NCBI RefSeq assembly: GCF_042676185.1
Contig: NZ_JBHTJT010000006.1
Span: 324,522 to 388,521, forward strand
Reading direction: 5' to 3'
Length of the DNA: 64,000 nucleotides
From: Tropicimonas aquimaris
GTDB lineage: Bacteria; Pseudomonadota; Alphaproteobacteria; Rhodobacterales; Rhodobacteraceae
The translations under genes and the position numbers were made by a program. The notes under the pieces were generated by a model. That model saw only the letters and a list, made by a program, of their open reading frames with translations. It made no database searches and was not told the origin of the DNA. Below are positions 36,239-45,428 of this stretch, one piece after another (position 1 is the first letter of the stretch; each line of letters opens with the position of its first letter).

Positions 36239-39106
36239 CTATTCCGCCGCGTGCCGCCGCGCCGCGTCCAGCATCGGTTTGAGATAGCGACCGGTGTGGC
36301 TCCCGGCCACCTCCGCCACCTCTTCCGGGGTGCCCGTCGCCACCACCGTACCGCCGCCATCGCCTCCCTCGGGGCCGATGTCGATAATCCAGTCGGCGGT
36401 CTTGATGACGTCGAGATTGTGCTCGATCACCACCACGGTGTTCCCCTGCTCCACCAATTCGTGCAGCACTTCCAACAACTTGCGCACGTCTTCGAAGTGC
36501 AGCCCGGTGGTCGGCTCATCGAGGATATAGAGCGTCCGCCCGGTCGAGCGCTTGGCCAGCTCCTTCGACAGCTTCACCCGCTGCGCCTCGCCACCCGACA
36601 GCGTCGTCGCCTGCTGTCCGACCTTGATGTAGCCCAGCCCCACCCGGACCAGCGCATCCATCTTCTCCCGGATGCTCGGCACCGCCTTGAAAAACTCCTG
36701 CGCGTCCTCGACCGTCATATCAAGAACGTCGGCTATGCTCTTGCCTTTGAACCTGATTTCCAGAGTCTCGCGGTTGTAGCGCGCACCGTGGCAGGTCTCG
36801 CAGGTCACATACACATCCGGCAGGAAGTGCATCTCGATCTTGATCACCCCGTCGCCCTGGCAGGCCTCGCAGCGCCCGCCCTTGACGTTGAAGCTGAACC
36901 GCCCCGGCTTGTAGCCGCGCGCCTTGGCTTCGGGCAGCCCCGCGAACCAGTCACGGATCGGCGTGAACGCCCCGGTGTAAGTCGCTGGATTCGAACGCGG
37001 AGTCCGGCCAATGGGGCGCTGGTCGATGTCGATCACCTTGTCCAGGTGCTCGAGCCCCTTGATGGTCTCGCAGGGCGCCGGCGTCTGCCGCGCCCCGTTC
37101 AGCCGCATCGAGGCCGTCTTGAACAGCGTCTCGATCGTCAGGGTGGATTTACCTCCGCCGCTAACCCCCGTTACGCAAACAAATTTCCCGAGCGGGAAGT
37201 CGGCCGTCACCTCCTTGAGGTTGTTGCCGGTGGCCTTGACCACGGTGAGTTTCTTGCCGTTGCCATCGCGGCGAAGCTGGCTCACCGGAATTTCGCGCTT
37301 GCCACTCAGGTAGTCGCCGGTGATCGAGTCCGGGTTGGCCGCGATCTCGCCCGGCGTGCCCTTGGCCACCACCTGCCCGCCATGCACACCGGCGCCTGGG
37401 CCAATGTCGAAGACATAGTCCGCCTCGCGGATCGCTTCCTCGTCATGCTCCACGACGATCACGGTATTCCCTTGATCCCGCAGGTTTTTCAGGGTGCCGA
37501 GCAGGCGGTCGTTGTCGCGCTGGTGCAGGCCGATCGAAGGCTCATCCAGAACGTAAAGCACGCCGGTCAGCCCCGAGCCGATCTGGCTCGCCAGCCGGAT
37601 CCGCTGGCTCTCGCCGCCCGACAGCGTGCCGGCGTTGCGCGACAGGGTCAGGTATTCCAGACCGACGTTGTTCAGGAAGCCCAGCCGCTCGCGGATCTCC
37701 TTGAGGATGGCGCGGGCGATCTCGTTCTTCTGTGAGGTCAGCTTCTCCGGCACCGCATCGACCCAGTCGAAGGCCTCCCGGATCGACATCTGCACCACCT
37801 GCCCCACGTGCAGCCCGGCGATCTTCACCGCCAGCGCCTCGGGGCGCAGACGATAGCCGCCACAGGACCCACAGGGCCGATTGTTCTGATACCGCTCGAA
37901 CTCCTCGCGGATCCAGGCGGAGTCCGTTTCGCGGTAGCGCCGCTCCATGTTGGGAATCACGCCCTCGAAGCTGCGCGTCACCTGGTAGACACGGCCGCCC
38001 TCGTCGTAGCGGAACGCGATCTCCTCGTCGCCGGAGCCGTGCAGGAACACCTGCTGCACCTTTTCCGGCAGGTCCTTCCAGCGCGCGTTCTTGTCGAACG
38101 CGTAGTGCTTCGCGATGGCCTCGATGGTCTGAAGGAAATAGGGCGACTTGCCCTTCCGCCAGGGGGCCAATGCGCCATCATAGATCTTGAGCGTGACATC
38201 GGGCACCACCAGCCGCTCGTCGAAGAACAGCTCGACGCCGAGACCGTCGCAATGCGGACAGGCGCCGAAAGGGGCGTTGAACGAGAACAGCCGCGGCTCG
38301 ATCTCGGGGATGGTGAAGCCGGAGACCGGACAGGCGAAATTCTCGGAGAAGGTGATGCGCTCCGGCTCCCCCTCGTCCTCCTTCGGCGCGGTCTCCAGGA
38401 TCGCGATGCCGGATGCCAGGTCGAGCGCGGTGCGGAAGCTGTCGGCCAGCCGGGTCTCCATGCCCTCACGCACGACGATCCGGTCTACCACGACATCAAT
38501 GTCGTGGCGAAACTTCTTGTCGAGCTTGGGCGCGTCGTCGAGGTCGTGGAAGGCGCCATCGACCTTCACCCGCTGGAAACCCTGCTTCCGGAGTTCCAGG
38601 AATTCCTTGCGATACTCGCCCTTGCGGTCGCGCACGATGGGCGCGAGCAGGTAGGCGCGCGTGCCTTCCTCCATCGCCATCACCCGGTCGACCATGTCCT
38701 GCACCTGCTGCGCCTCGATCGGCAGTCCGGTGGCCGGCGAATAGGGGGTGCCGACGCGAGCGAAGAGAAGGCGGAGGTAGTCGTAAATCTCCGTCACCGT
38801 GCCGACGGTGGAGCGGGGGTTCTTGGAGGTCGTCTTCTGCTCTATGGAGATGGCAGGGCTGAGGCCGGTGATGTGGTCCACGTCCGGCTTCTCCATCATG
38901 TCGAGGAACTGGCGGGCGTAGGCGGAGAGGCTCTCCACGTAACGGCGCTGCCCCTCTGCATAGATCGTGTCGAAGGCGAGCGATGACTTCCCCGAACCGG
39001 AGAGCCCGGTGATGACCACCAACTCGTCGCGCGGGATATCCACGTCGATGTTCTTCAGATTGTGCTCGCGCGCGCCGCGCACCTCGATGAACTTCTGTTC
39101 AGGCAT
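36239..39106 (-). CDS. uvrA: UvrABC excinuclease subunit A
   Basis: DNA damage-recognition ATPase of nucleotide excision repair. The 955-aa product has two ABC ATPase modules (Walker A GLSGSGKSSLAFDT near residue 32 and GVSGGGKSTLTIET near residue 640), signature LSGGESQRIRLASQIGS and LSGGEAQRVKLSKEL, and zinc-finger cysteines (CPHCDGLG region; CEACQGDG ... CETCHGARY). The start at 39106 (MPEQKFIEVRGAREHNLK) matches the normal N-terminus. The upstream sequence contains a near-consensus LexA site, so SOS control is likely. Confidence 0.97.
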   Translation of the reverse strand: MPEQKFIEVRGAREHNLKNIDVDIPRDELVVITGLSGSGKSSLAFDTIYAEGQRRYVESLSAYARQFLDMMEKPDVDHITGLSPAISIEQKTTSKNPRSTVGTVTEIYDYLRLLFARVGTPYSPATGLPIEAQQVQDMVDRVMAMEEGTRAYLLAPIVRDRKGEYRKEFLELRKQGFQRVKVDGAFHDLDDAPKLDKKFRHDIDVVVDRIVVREGMETRLADSFRTALDLASGIAILETAPKEDEGEPERITFSENFACPVSGFTIPEIEPRLFSFNAPFGACPHCDGLGVELFFDERLVVPDVTLKIYDGALAPWRKGKSPYFLQTIEAIAKHYAFDKNARWKDLPEKVQQVFLHGSGDEEIAFRYDEGGRVYQVTRSFEGVIPNMERRYRETDSAWIREEFERYQNNRPCGSCGGYRLRPEALAVKIAGLHVGQVVQMSIREAFDWVDAVPEKLTSQKNEIARAILKEIRERLGFLNNVGLEYLTLSRNAGTLSGGESQRIRLASQIGSGLTGVLYVLDEPSIGLHQRDNDRLLGTLKNLRDQGNTVIVVEHDEEAIREADYVFDIGPGAGVHGGQVVAKGTPGEIAANPDSITGDYLSGKREIPVSQLRRDGNGKKLTVVKATGNNLKEVTADFPLGKFVCVTGVSGGGKSTLTIETLFKTASMRLNGARQTPAPCETIKGLEHLDKVIDIDQRPIGRTPRSNPATYTGAFTPIRDWFAGLPEAKARGYKPGRFSFNVKGGRCEACQGDGVIKIEMHFLPDVYVTCETCHGARYNRETLEIRFKGKSIADVLDMTVEDAQEFFKAVPSIREKMDALVRVGLGYIKVGQQATTLSGGEAQRVKLSKELAKRSTGRTLYILDEPTTGLHFEDVRKLLEVLHELVEQGNTVVVIEHNLDVIKTADWIIDIGPEGGDGGGTVVATGTPEEVAEVAGSHTGRYLKPMLDAARRHAAE

Positions 39107-39171
39107 GTCCCACCCCGTCCGGCATGGCACAGAGATAAGCGAGAGCCGCGGATTCTCCAATGGGAAATCGA

Positions 39172-39186
39172 GAACAAAAGGTAAAC
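39172..39186 (-). promoter_or_regulatory. Candidate alphaproteobacterial LexA (SOS) box upstream of uvrA
   Basis: On the minus strand GTTTACCTTTTGTTC fits GTTC-N7-GTTC with one mismatch, 66 bp upstream of the uvrA ATG. Confidence 0.6.
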
Positions 39187-39238
39187 GCGCTCATCAATAC
39201 CGTCGAACATCGCAAGGGAGCGCCCATCAGAAACGCAA

Positions 39239-39263
39239 ACGGGGCAGCAAAAGGCCACCCCGT
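39239..39263 (-). terminator. Terminator of the VPLPA-protein gene
   Basis: On the minus strand ACGGGGTGGC / GCTGCCCCGT (10 bp with G-T pairs, loop CTTTT) then TTTGCGTTT, shortly behind the stop codon at 39289. Confidence 0.65.
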
Positions 39264-39288
39264 GTAGTCAGGATCTATCCGTCAGGTG

Positions 39289-39930
39289 TCAGGAAGCCTT
39301 GCGACGGAAGGCAGCCAGCCCTCCAAGGCCGGTCAGCAGCAGGAGCGCGGACATGGGAAGCGGAACTTCGCTCAACTCGACCCGAACATTGTCGATCGCT
39401 GCCCCCTGCGTGCCACTGATGGCGCTGACGAAGGAAACATACTGAACAGTCGCGGCCGCCGTGAACTTGAAGGACATCGTCGTCCAGTTCATGTTTCTCC
39501 GGCTGTTTCCGGTGGTGTCGTAGTAGAAGCTGCGTATACGGTCGTAGTTGATGTAGGTGATCAATTCCTTGACCCCCTGCACACCGCCCGGGTTGCCCGA
39601 CATGTCGAAGGACACGGTGTAGCTGCTTCCAGCAGACAGCCCGTCCATCCGGGCGCTGACGCCACCGGCGTCGGTCGAGTTCAAGTCTATGGAATAGTCG
39701 CCCTCGGATGCCGCCCACCAGGAACTCGAGACCTGATCCACGCCGCCGCCAGAGCCGATCGCGTCGACGATCCATGAACCGATCCGGTCAGATGCACCGT
39801 AGACTTTCCATCTTGCGGATGGATCCAAAGTCGGCGCCTCAAATCCGCCGTTTCCGCCAGCCACAGTTACGGCCCCCGCAGTTCCAGCGGAGAGCGCGAT
39901 AATAACGGATGCAATCGCAACGTTCTTCAA
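39289..39930 (-). CDS. Secreted protein with VPLPA-type C-terminal sorting signal
   Basis: A 213-aa exported protein: signal peptide (NVAIASVIIALSAGTAGA), a beta-rich DUF642/choice-of-anchor C-like domain (NGGFEAPTLDPSARWKVYG at the start, YTVSFDMSGNPGG in the middle), and the C-terminal tripartite anchor VPLPMSALLLLTGLGGLAAF followed by RRK. Such tails are processed by exosortase-like transpeptidases in roseobacters. No exosortase gene is in the window. It probably ends up on the cell surface or in the extracellular matrix. Confidence 0.82.
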   Translation of the reverse strand: MKNVAIASVIIALSAGTAGAVTVAGGNGGFEAPTLDPSARWKVYGASDRIGSWIVDAIGSGGGVDQVSSSWWAASEGDYSIDLNSTDAGGVSARMDGLSAGSSYTVSFDMSGNPGGVQGVKELITYINYDRIRSFYYDTTGNSRRNMNWTTMSFKFTAAATVQYVSFVSAISGTQGAAIDNVRVELSEVPLPMSALLLLTGLGGLAAFRRKAS

Positions 39931-40330
39931 CTGTGTGCTCCAGATAGATCGCCCGGTAACCGGAAGATTTCGTTAACGCACATTAACAATTTGGGCAAAC
40001 CTGTCAAACGTCCGGCTGCGTCGTTCGAGAGATTTCGAGGTAAAGGTGTGTGATGGTCGCACCACAACGACGAAAATCCGATCAAGAATGTCGTAACCTC
40101 ATGATATTAATTGAAAAAATAGATGCGCCGTTTTTTGGGCAATTCCTGCGGACGAGTAAGAACCGTCAGGAAATTGCACGCGAACGGGCCGGAAATGGAG
40201 CCACTCAACCCAAGGGTGTGCCATTCTCGGACGCCGGAGCGGATCATCGGCGCATGTCTCGGTTGAACAGGAGAATCGGATCGTTCCGAAATGTAGGCGC
40301 GTTGCCGGTTGCCGGCACCGCGCCGCCGGA
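39931..40330. other. 400-bp intergenic region with an inverted repeat
   Basis: AT-richer than its surroundings. It contains GTTAACGCACATTAAC (39972-39987), CCGGTAACCGG (39953-39963) and an AT-rich tract near 40100-40135. No ORF with a plausible start is seen on either strand. Sequence on the left should hold the promoter of the VPLPA-protein gene. Confidence 0.5.
39972..39987 (-). promoter_or_regulatory. Inverted repeat GTTAA-N6-TTAAC upstream of the VPLPA-protein gene
   Basis: It lies 42 bp upstream of the start codon at 39930. It resembles paired CtrA half-sites (TTAA-N7-TTAAC) but with a six-base spacer, so the binding protein is unassigned. Confidence 0.35.
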
Positions 40331-41725
40331 TCACATGTGGATGACGCGGTCGAAGGCGTCGAGCACGCTCTCGTGCATCATCTCGCTGAGCGTCGGGTGC
40401 GGGAAGACGGTTTCCATCAGGTCCTGCTCTGTGGTCTCCAGCTTGCGCCCGATGACATAGCCCTGGATCATCTCGGTAACCTCGGCGCCGACCATGTGAG
40501 CGCCCAGCAGTTCGCCGGTCTTGGCGTCGAACACCGTCTTGATCAGACCTTCGGGCTCGCCGAGGGCGATGGCCTTGCCGTTGCCGATGAAGGGGAACTT
40601 GCCGACCTTGACCTCGTAGCCCTGCTCCTTGGCCTTGGCCTCGGTCAGGCCGACGCTTGCGACCTGCGGGTGACAGTAGGTGCAGCCGGCGATGCTCTCG
40701 GGCTTCACCGGGTGCGCATGCATCCCCTTGATCAGCTCGGCCACCATCACGCCCTCGTGGCTGGCCTTGTGCGCCAGCCAGGGCGCGCCGGCGATGTCGC
40801 CGATGGCATAGAGACCCTCGACGCCGGTGCGGCAGAACTCGTCGGTCACCACATGGGTGCGGTCGATCTTCACGCCGAGTTCTTCCAGGCCGAGGTTCTC
40901 CACGTTGCCGACGATGCCGACGGCGGAGATCACGGTGTCGAACTCCATCTTCTCGACCTTGCCGCCGGTCTCGATGTGGGCGACCACCTTGTCGGCGGAG
41001 CGGTCGAGTTGCTTGACCATGCTCTTCTCGAGGATCTTCATCCCCTGCTTGGTGAAGGCCTTCTTGGCGAAGGCTGAGATCTCGGCGTCCTCCACCGGCA
41101 GCACCCGGTCGAGCACCTCGACCACCGTCGTTTCGGCGCCGAGCGTGTTGTAGAAGCTGGCGAATTCGATGCCGATTGCCCCGGAGCCGATGACCAGCAG
41201 TTTCTTGGGCATGTGCGGCGGCTGCAGGGCGGTCTTGTAGGCCCAGACGCGCTTGCCGTCGGCTTCGAGGCCCGGCAGTTCGCGGGCGCGGGCGCCGGTT
41301 GCCAGCACGATGTTCTTGGCGGTCAGCTCTTCGGTGCCCTTGTCGGTCTTTACCGACACCTTGCCTTTACCGGTCAGCCTGGCCTCGCCCATGATGGTCG
41401 TGACCTTGTTCTTCTTGAGCAGGTGGCCGATGCCGCCGGACAGTTGGGCGGCCACGCCGCGGGAGCGCTTCACCACAGCGTCGATGTCGTAGCCGATCTT
41501 TTCGGCGGAGAGGCCGAAGTCCTTGGCGCGCTCCATCAGGTGGAACACTTCCGCAGACCGCAGGAGCGCCTTGGTCGGGATGCAGCCCCAGTTCAGGCAG
41601 ATCCCGCCGAGGTGCTCGCGCTCGACGCAGGCCACCTTGAGCCCGAGCTGCGCGCCCCGGATCGCGGCCACGTAGCCGCCCGGACCAGCGCCGATAACGA
41701 TCATGTCGAAAGTCTGTGCAGCCAT
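40331..41725 (-). CDS. lpdA: Dihydrolipoyl dehydrogenase (E3)
   Basis: FAD flavoprotein that reoxidises the lipoyl group of 2-oxoacid dehydrogenase complexes. The 464-aa protein has the FAD-binding GAGPGGYVAAIRGAQLG near residue 12, the redox disulfide in GGICLNWGCIPTKALLRSAE near residue 40, NAD-binding VIGSGAIGIEFASFY near residue 177, the AIGDIAG FAD block and the C-terminal active-site HPTLSEMMHE. No E1/E2 genes adjoin in the window, so which complex it serves is open; 2-oxoglutarate dehydrogenase is a common partner. Confidence 0.96.
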   Translation of the reverse strand: MAAQTFDMIVIGAGPGGYVAAIRGAQLGLKVACVEREHLGGICLNWGCIPTKALLRSAEVFHLMERAKDFGLSAEKIGYDIDAVVKRSRGVAAQLSGGIGHLLKKNKVTTIMGEARLTGKGKVSVKTDKGTEELTAKNIVLATGARARELPGLEADGKRVWAYKTALQPPHMPKKLLVIGSGAIGIEFASFYNTLGAETTVVEVLDRVLPVEDAEISAFAKKAFTKQGMKILEKSMVKQLDRSADKVVAHIETGGKVEKMEFDTVISAVGIVGNVENLGLEELGVKIDRTHVVTDEFCRTGVEGLYAIGDIAGAPWLAHKASHEGVMVAELIKGMHAHPVKPESIAGCTYCHPQVASVGLTEAKAKEQGYEVKVGKFPFIGNGKAIALGEPEGLIKTVFDAKTGELLGAHMVGAEVTEMIQGYVIGRKLETTEQDLMETVFPHPTLSEMMHESVLDAFDRVIHM

Positions 41726-41906
41726 CTCGGCCCCCTCCGCGAAGAAAATTTAGTTCAGCATTAAACTATTTTCGGCACCGCGCGAAGGCCCGATCTTGGG
41801 CAAATCGGACGCAAGGTCAGAAATGCCGCCATTCACCAAGCGCATAGCTTCGGTCGGCAAACGAATAGCCGGAGCAGGTCGCCCTGCCCCGGCCCGGAGC
41901 GGTCTC

Positions 41907-42497
41907 TCAATCCGCCTCGGCCGCGCTCAGGGCCTGCAGGATGCGGCCATATCCGCCGGTCTCCAGAAACTCCTTCTCCCGCGGCAGCGTCATCCGTCCG
42001 AGCGCCTTGTTGCGATAGGGGAAGCGGCCGTACTCGCGGATGATCTCGCGATGGGCGCGGGCATGACGCAGGTTCTCGGCGCCGGTCCCGGGCATCCGGT
42101 CGACCATCAGGCGCACGCAGCGGTCCTGATCGATCAGGTTCTCGGAATGCATCAGGGGCAGGTAGAAGAACTGCCGCTGCGGTTCCGGCACGGCCATGTC
42201 CCAGCGGCGGTCGATCGCCATCTTGCAGGCGGTGCGGGCCAGCACGTCGGTGTCGAACGCGCGGGCATTTTCGCGGAACATGTTGCGCGGGAACTGGTCG
42301 GTCAGGATCAGGAAGCCGAAGCTGCCCTCCGCATCGCAGCACCAGTCATGCAGATCGCCGGCATGGGCGGCCTGCCAGGCGCTGCCGAACTTTTCCCGGA
42401 TCTGCGCATCGAGCGCGTCGCTGACCTTGTACCATCCCTCTGGCCCGACCTCGTCGACCCAGAATTCGGCGATCTGCTGTGGTGTGACGTCCACCAT
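41907..42497 (-). CDS. DUF924 family protein
   Basis: A 196-aa all-helical protein of the DUF924 (TPR-like) family. Hallmarks are IAEFWVDEVGPEGWYKV near residue 9, LILTDQFPRNMFRENARAF near residue 63 and RFPYRNKALGR near residue 158. The function of the family is not established. It reads leftward between the MFS gene and lpdA; the spacer to the MFS stop is 42 bp, so the two may be co-transcribed. Confidence 0.88.
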   Translation of the reverse strand: MVDVTPQQIAEFWVDEVGPEGWYKVSDALDAQIREKFGSAWQAAHAGDLHDWCCDAEGSFGFLILTDQFPRNMFRENARAFDTDVLARTACKMAIDRRWDMAVPEPQRQFFYLPLMHSENLIDQDRCVRLMVDRMPGTGAENLRHARAHREIIREYGRFPYRNKALGRMTLPREKEFLETGGYGRILQALSAAEAD

Positions 42498-42539
42498 CTT
42501 GTCTGTCCTCTGTCTCGGCGGCGATCTGCGCCGTCGGTT

Positions 42540-43862
42540 TCACGGCATCTGCTTGGGCGCGCCTGTCTCGCTGCCCAGGCGCGTTCCGTATTTCTCGGCC
42601 TCGGCTTCCGCCTCGGCCTCCGCTTCCTGCGCCTCCTCGATGAACATCTCCTGGACGAACTCGACGGCCACAGGGCTCGCAGTCGGCGAAACATGGGTGT
42701 AGCTGATGGTCTCGTCAACCGGCACGGCATCGCTGCGCGTCATCCGCCAGCCTGCATAGCCCGCCATGGCACTACACAGCACTCCGAGAAACAGGAAGAA
42801 CCCCTGTGGCCCGGCAAGCCCCATGATCGCGCCCGAAGCAAGCGGGCCGGCAACCGCGCCGACGCCGTAGAGGAACATCAGCCCGCCCGAGGCGCCCGCC
42901 ATGTCCTCCGGTGCGAGGTGGTCGTTCACATAGGCCAGCAGCAGTGCGTAGAGCGGGTTCGAGCCGCCACCGATCACCATTGCCGCCACGAGCAGCGCCG
43001 CGAACTGCCCGCCAAGGGCCACGGCGAGGAACGAGGCGAAGCCGCCGATGGCCGATACCACCAGGATCAGCCAGCGGCGGTCCATCCGGTCCGAGAGCCA
43101 GCCGATCGGGTACTGCAGGATCAGCCCGCCGAGGTAGATCGCGGCGATGAAGGCGGAGATCTGCGGCACGGTCATGCCGGCCTGGGAGCCGTAGACGGAG
43201 GACATGCCGAACAGGGTGGAAAGTGCCCCGCCCAGCAAAAGGATGCCGACGACGCCGAGCGGCGAGCTGTCCCACAGCTGGCGAAGGCTCATCGGCTTGG
43301 ACGTCGCGAAGGCCGGGGTCGGCTGGATCGCCAGCAGGATCGGCGCGAAGGAGACCGAGACCAGCACCGAGGGGATGATGAACAGCACGAAGCCGGAGGG
43401 GTCCGGCGTCAGCATGATCCCCTGCGAGGCGACCATCCCCGCCATCTGCACCAGCCCGTAGAGCGACAGCGCCTGCCCGCGCTGTTCGTTGCTCACCGAG
43501 TTGTTCAGCCAGCTTTCGGCGGTCACGTAGACGCCCGAGAGGCAGAACCCGATCAGCACCCGGCCAATGGCCCAGGCCCAAGGGTTGATCAGCAGCGGGT
43601 AGAGCACGAGGATCGCCGAGATCAGCGAGCCGAGCGCCGCGAACACGCGGATGTGGCCGACCCGGCGGATCAGTTCCGGCGCCAGCCGCGAGCCGCCGAG
43701 GAAGCCGAGAAAATAGGCCGACATGATGATCGACATCTGGAAGGTCGAGAACCCCTCGATGTCGCCACGGATACCGAGCACCGTGCCCTGAACGCCATTG
43801 CCCACGATGAGCAACAGGATTCCGAACATCAGCGCCCAGGTGGCGGACAGGACTTGGAACAT
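42540..43862 (-). CDS. MFS transporter (YcaD-like)
   Basis: A 440-aa major facilitator with 12 predicted helices. The block between helices 2 and 3 (GGSRLAPELIRRVGHIRVFA) and the mid-protein YPIGWLSDRMDRRW are typical MFS loops. The arrangement resembles the YcaD group. A striking acidic repeat (AQEAEAEAEAEAEKYG) closes the cytoplasmic C-terminus. Substrate unknown. Confidence 0.85.
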   Translation of the reverse strand: MFQVLSATWALMFGILLLIVGNGVQGTVLGIRGDIEGFSTFQMSIIMSAYFLGFLGGSRLAPELIRRVGHIRVFAALGSLISAILVLYPLLINPWAWAIGRVLIGFCLSGVYVTAESWLNNSVSNEQRGQALSLYGLVQMAGMVASQGIMLTPDPSGFVLFIIPSVLVSVSFAPILLAIQPTPAFATSKPMSLRQLWDSSPLGVVGILLLGGALSTLFGMSSVYGSQAGMTVPQISAFIAAIYLGGLILQYPIGWLSDRMDRRWLILVVSAIGGFASFLAVALGGQFAALLVAAMVIGGGSNPLYALLLAYVNDHLAPEDMAGASGGLMFLYGVGAVAGPLASGAIMGLAGPQGFFLFLGVLCSAMAGYAGWRMTRSDAVPVDETISYTHVSPTASPVAVEFVQEMFIEEAQEAEAEAEAEAEKYGTRLGSETGAPKQMP

Positions 43863-43963
43863 GGGGATCGAATCCTTCCCGGTTGAATGCCCGCTCTAAC
43901 GCGGCAGAGGCGGGCAATTCCAGAGTCTATTGCGACATCTCATGTCGCTCGGCGACATTCGTC

Positions 43964-45256
43964 TCAGCGACCCTGCCCCTCGCCGTCTTGCCTCACGTGA
44001 TCGTTCATGCGATCGGCGATCTGGCGACGGACCAGTTCGACATGCAGTCGGGCGTTGTAGGCGCCGTCGCGGAACGGAGGAGGCAGCCGTATGGCGGCGA
44101 GCTGGTGGTCGATCTCCTCGAGCCGGGCGTTGAGGACAGCGACCTCGGCCGGCGTGCCGGCACCCGGGATCTCCATCTCGATCTCGCCGATGGCGCGGTA
44201 ATGCCGCCAGATCCGTCGCCGCATCGACCAGCGGTAGATCGCCGGGAGCAACCGCATCAAGGGCACCATGACGATGAAGAGCGGCAGCACCACCAGAAGC
44301 ACCCGGCGGATCTGCGCCGCAATCCAGTAAGGCAGCCAGCCGTGGAACCCGCTCTGCCCCTCGATCAGCAGCTTCATTGCGCCGGCGTCGATCGGCAGGT
44401 CCGCCCCTTCCGCGCTCGGGAAGTCGCCATGGTGGGCAAAGATGCTGTTGCCGCCGTGGATCTCGCGCGCGGCCAGCACCAGCCGGTCGACGACAGCCGG
44501 GTGGAGATGCGGCACGGCGGCAAGGCGGGCGCGCATCGCCACCATCGGCAGCGGCCGCGGCGGCACCACCGGGTCGAGGGAAATTGCCCCGGATGGCGCG
44601 GAGACAACCCGGCTGAACGGCAGCCGGAGCGAGATCGCTTCCGCATGGTCGAAGCCGATGAGCGCGGTGTCCGGGGAGGCGAAGAGCGGCTGAAGGTAGG
44701 CGGCCGAGATCGGCGCGACGAAGATCGCAAGGTCGATCTCCCCCGCCAGCAACGCCGCCGCCGCCTCCGTGCCGCCGAGGTCGACCACACGGTTGACCGG
44801 CGGCGCGACACCGAGCGCACCGAGGAGCTTGTCGGCCACGACGCGGGCGCCAGAACCCTCGCCGCCGCGGGCAATGGTCAGGTCACGCCAGAGCGCCGGG
44901 TTCCTCGCGATTTCCCGGTCGGTGCGCGCGATCGGCAGCACGGGCTCTACAAAGACGGTAGCGAGCGCCTCGACCCCCGCGTCGCCCGCGGGAATCCCCC
45001 CCTGCAGCAGGCCGACATCCGCAGTGCGGTTCGCCAGCAGAGCGAGGTTTTCCAGCGACCCGCCGGTCTCCAGCAGCTCGACATCGATCCCGTCGCGGGC
45101 GAGGATTTCCTGGTAGCGTTCGGCGACCCGCCAATATCCCCCGTCGCGCACGCCTGCGGCGAAGACCAGCCGCTCCGGTGGCGGCAGGTCGCGCAGAAGA
45201 AAGATCGCGGACAGCAGCGCCACTGCCACCGCGGCCAGCACAAGGGTCGTTCGCAT
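43964..45256 (-). CDS. TAXI family TRAP-type solute-binding protein with membrane anchor
   Basis: A 430-aa protein. An N-terminal membrane segment (TLVLAAVAVALLSAIFLL) precedes a periplasmic TAXI-type binding domain (FAAGVRDGGYWRVAERY, VELLETGGSLENLALLANRT, ADVGLLQGG). A second transmembrane segment (VLLVVLPLFIVMVPLMRLLP, about residues 320-340) and a charged cytoplasmic tail follow. No TRAP permease subunit adjoins, so it may act as a sensor or non-transport protein. The divergent 270-bp region to the GNAT gene contains the attenuator described below. Confidence 0.8.
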   Translation of the reverse strand: MRTTLVLAAVAVALLSAIFLLRDLPPPERLVFAAGVRDGGYWRVAERYQEILARDGIDVELLETGGSLENLALLANRTADVGLLQGGIPAGDAGVEALATVFVEPVLPIARTDREIARNPALWRDLTIARGGEGSGARVVADKLLGALGVAPPVNRVVDLGGTEAAAALLAGEIDLAIFVAPISAAYLQPLFASPDTALIGFDHAEAISLRLPFSRVVSAPSGAISLDPVVPPRPLPMVAMRARLAAVPHLHPAVVDRLVLAAREIHGGNSIFAHHGDFPSAEGADLPIDAGAMKLLIEGQSGFHGWLPYWIAAQIRRVLLVVLPLFIVMVPLMRLLPAIYRWSMRRRIWRHYRAIGEIEMEIPGAGTPAEVAVLNARLEEIDHQLAAIRLPPPFRDGAYNARLHVELVRRQIADRMNDHVRQDGEGQGR

Positions 45257-45344
45257 CGGGCGCTTCGGGCAGCCTTAGATCTTACAGCGACGAGCGGGAT
45301 CGCCCCGACCCTGCCACAGGGAGACCGTCGGCGAAAGATTCCGT

Positions 45345-45350
45345 TTGACG
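45345..45350 (+). promoter_or_regulatory. Candidate -35 element for the attenuated GNAT transcript
   Basis: TTGACG, 31 bp upstream of the leader-peptide ATG. The -10 region about 17 bp further on (CATCAG) is weak, as is common in this group. Confidence 0.35.
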
Positions 45351-45380
45351 GGCGAAGGGAAAAGGCGCATCAGGCTTGCC

Positions 45381-45428
45381 ATGACCGTTCAAGCCGCCTC
45401 CCGATTTTACTGGACCCGTTCCAAATAG
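45381..45428 (+). CDS. Leader peptide MTVQAASRFYWTRSK of a candidate attenuator
   Basis: A 15-codon ORF (ATG at 45381, TAG at 45426) with consecutive Phe-Tyr-Trp codons at 45405-45413. It is too short for ordinary gene finding. Its placement relative to three mutually exclusive hairpins (see the attenuator entry) is what makes it credible. The ribosome-binding site (AGG seven bases upstream) is weak. Confidence 0.6.
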   Translation: MTVQAASRFYWTRSK

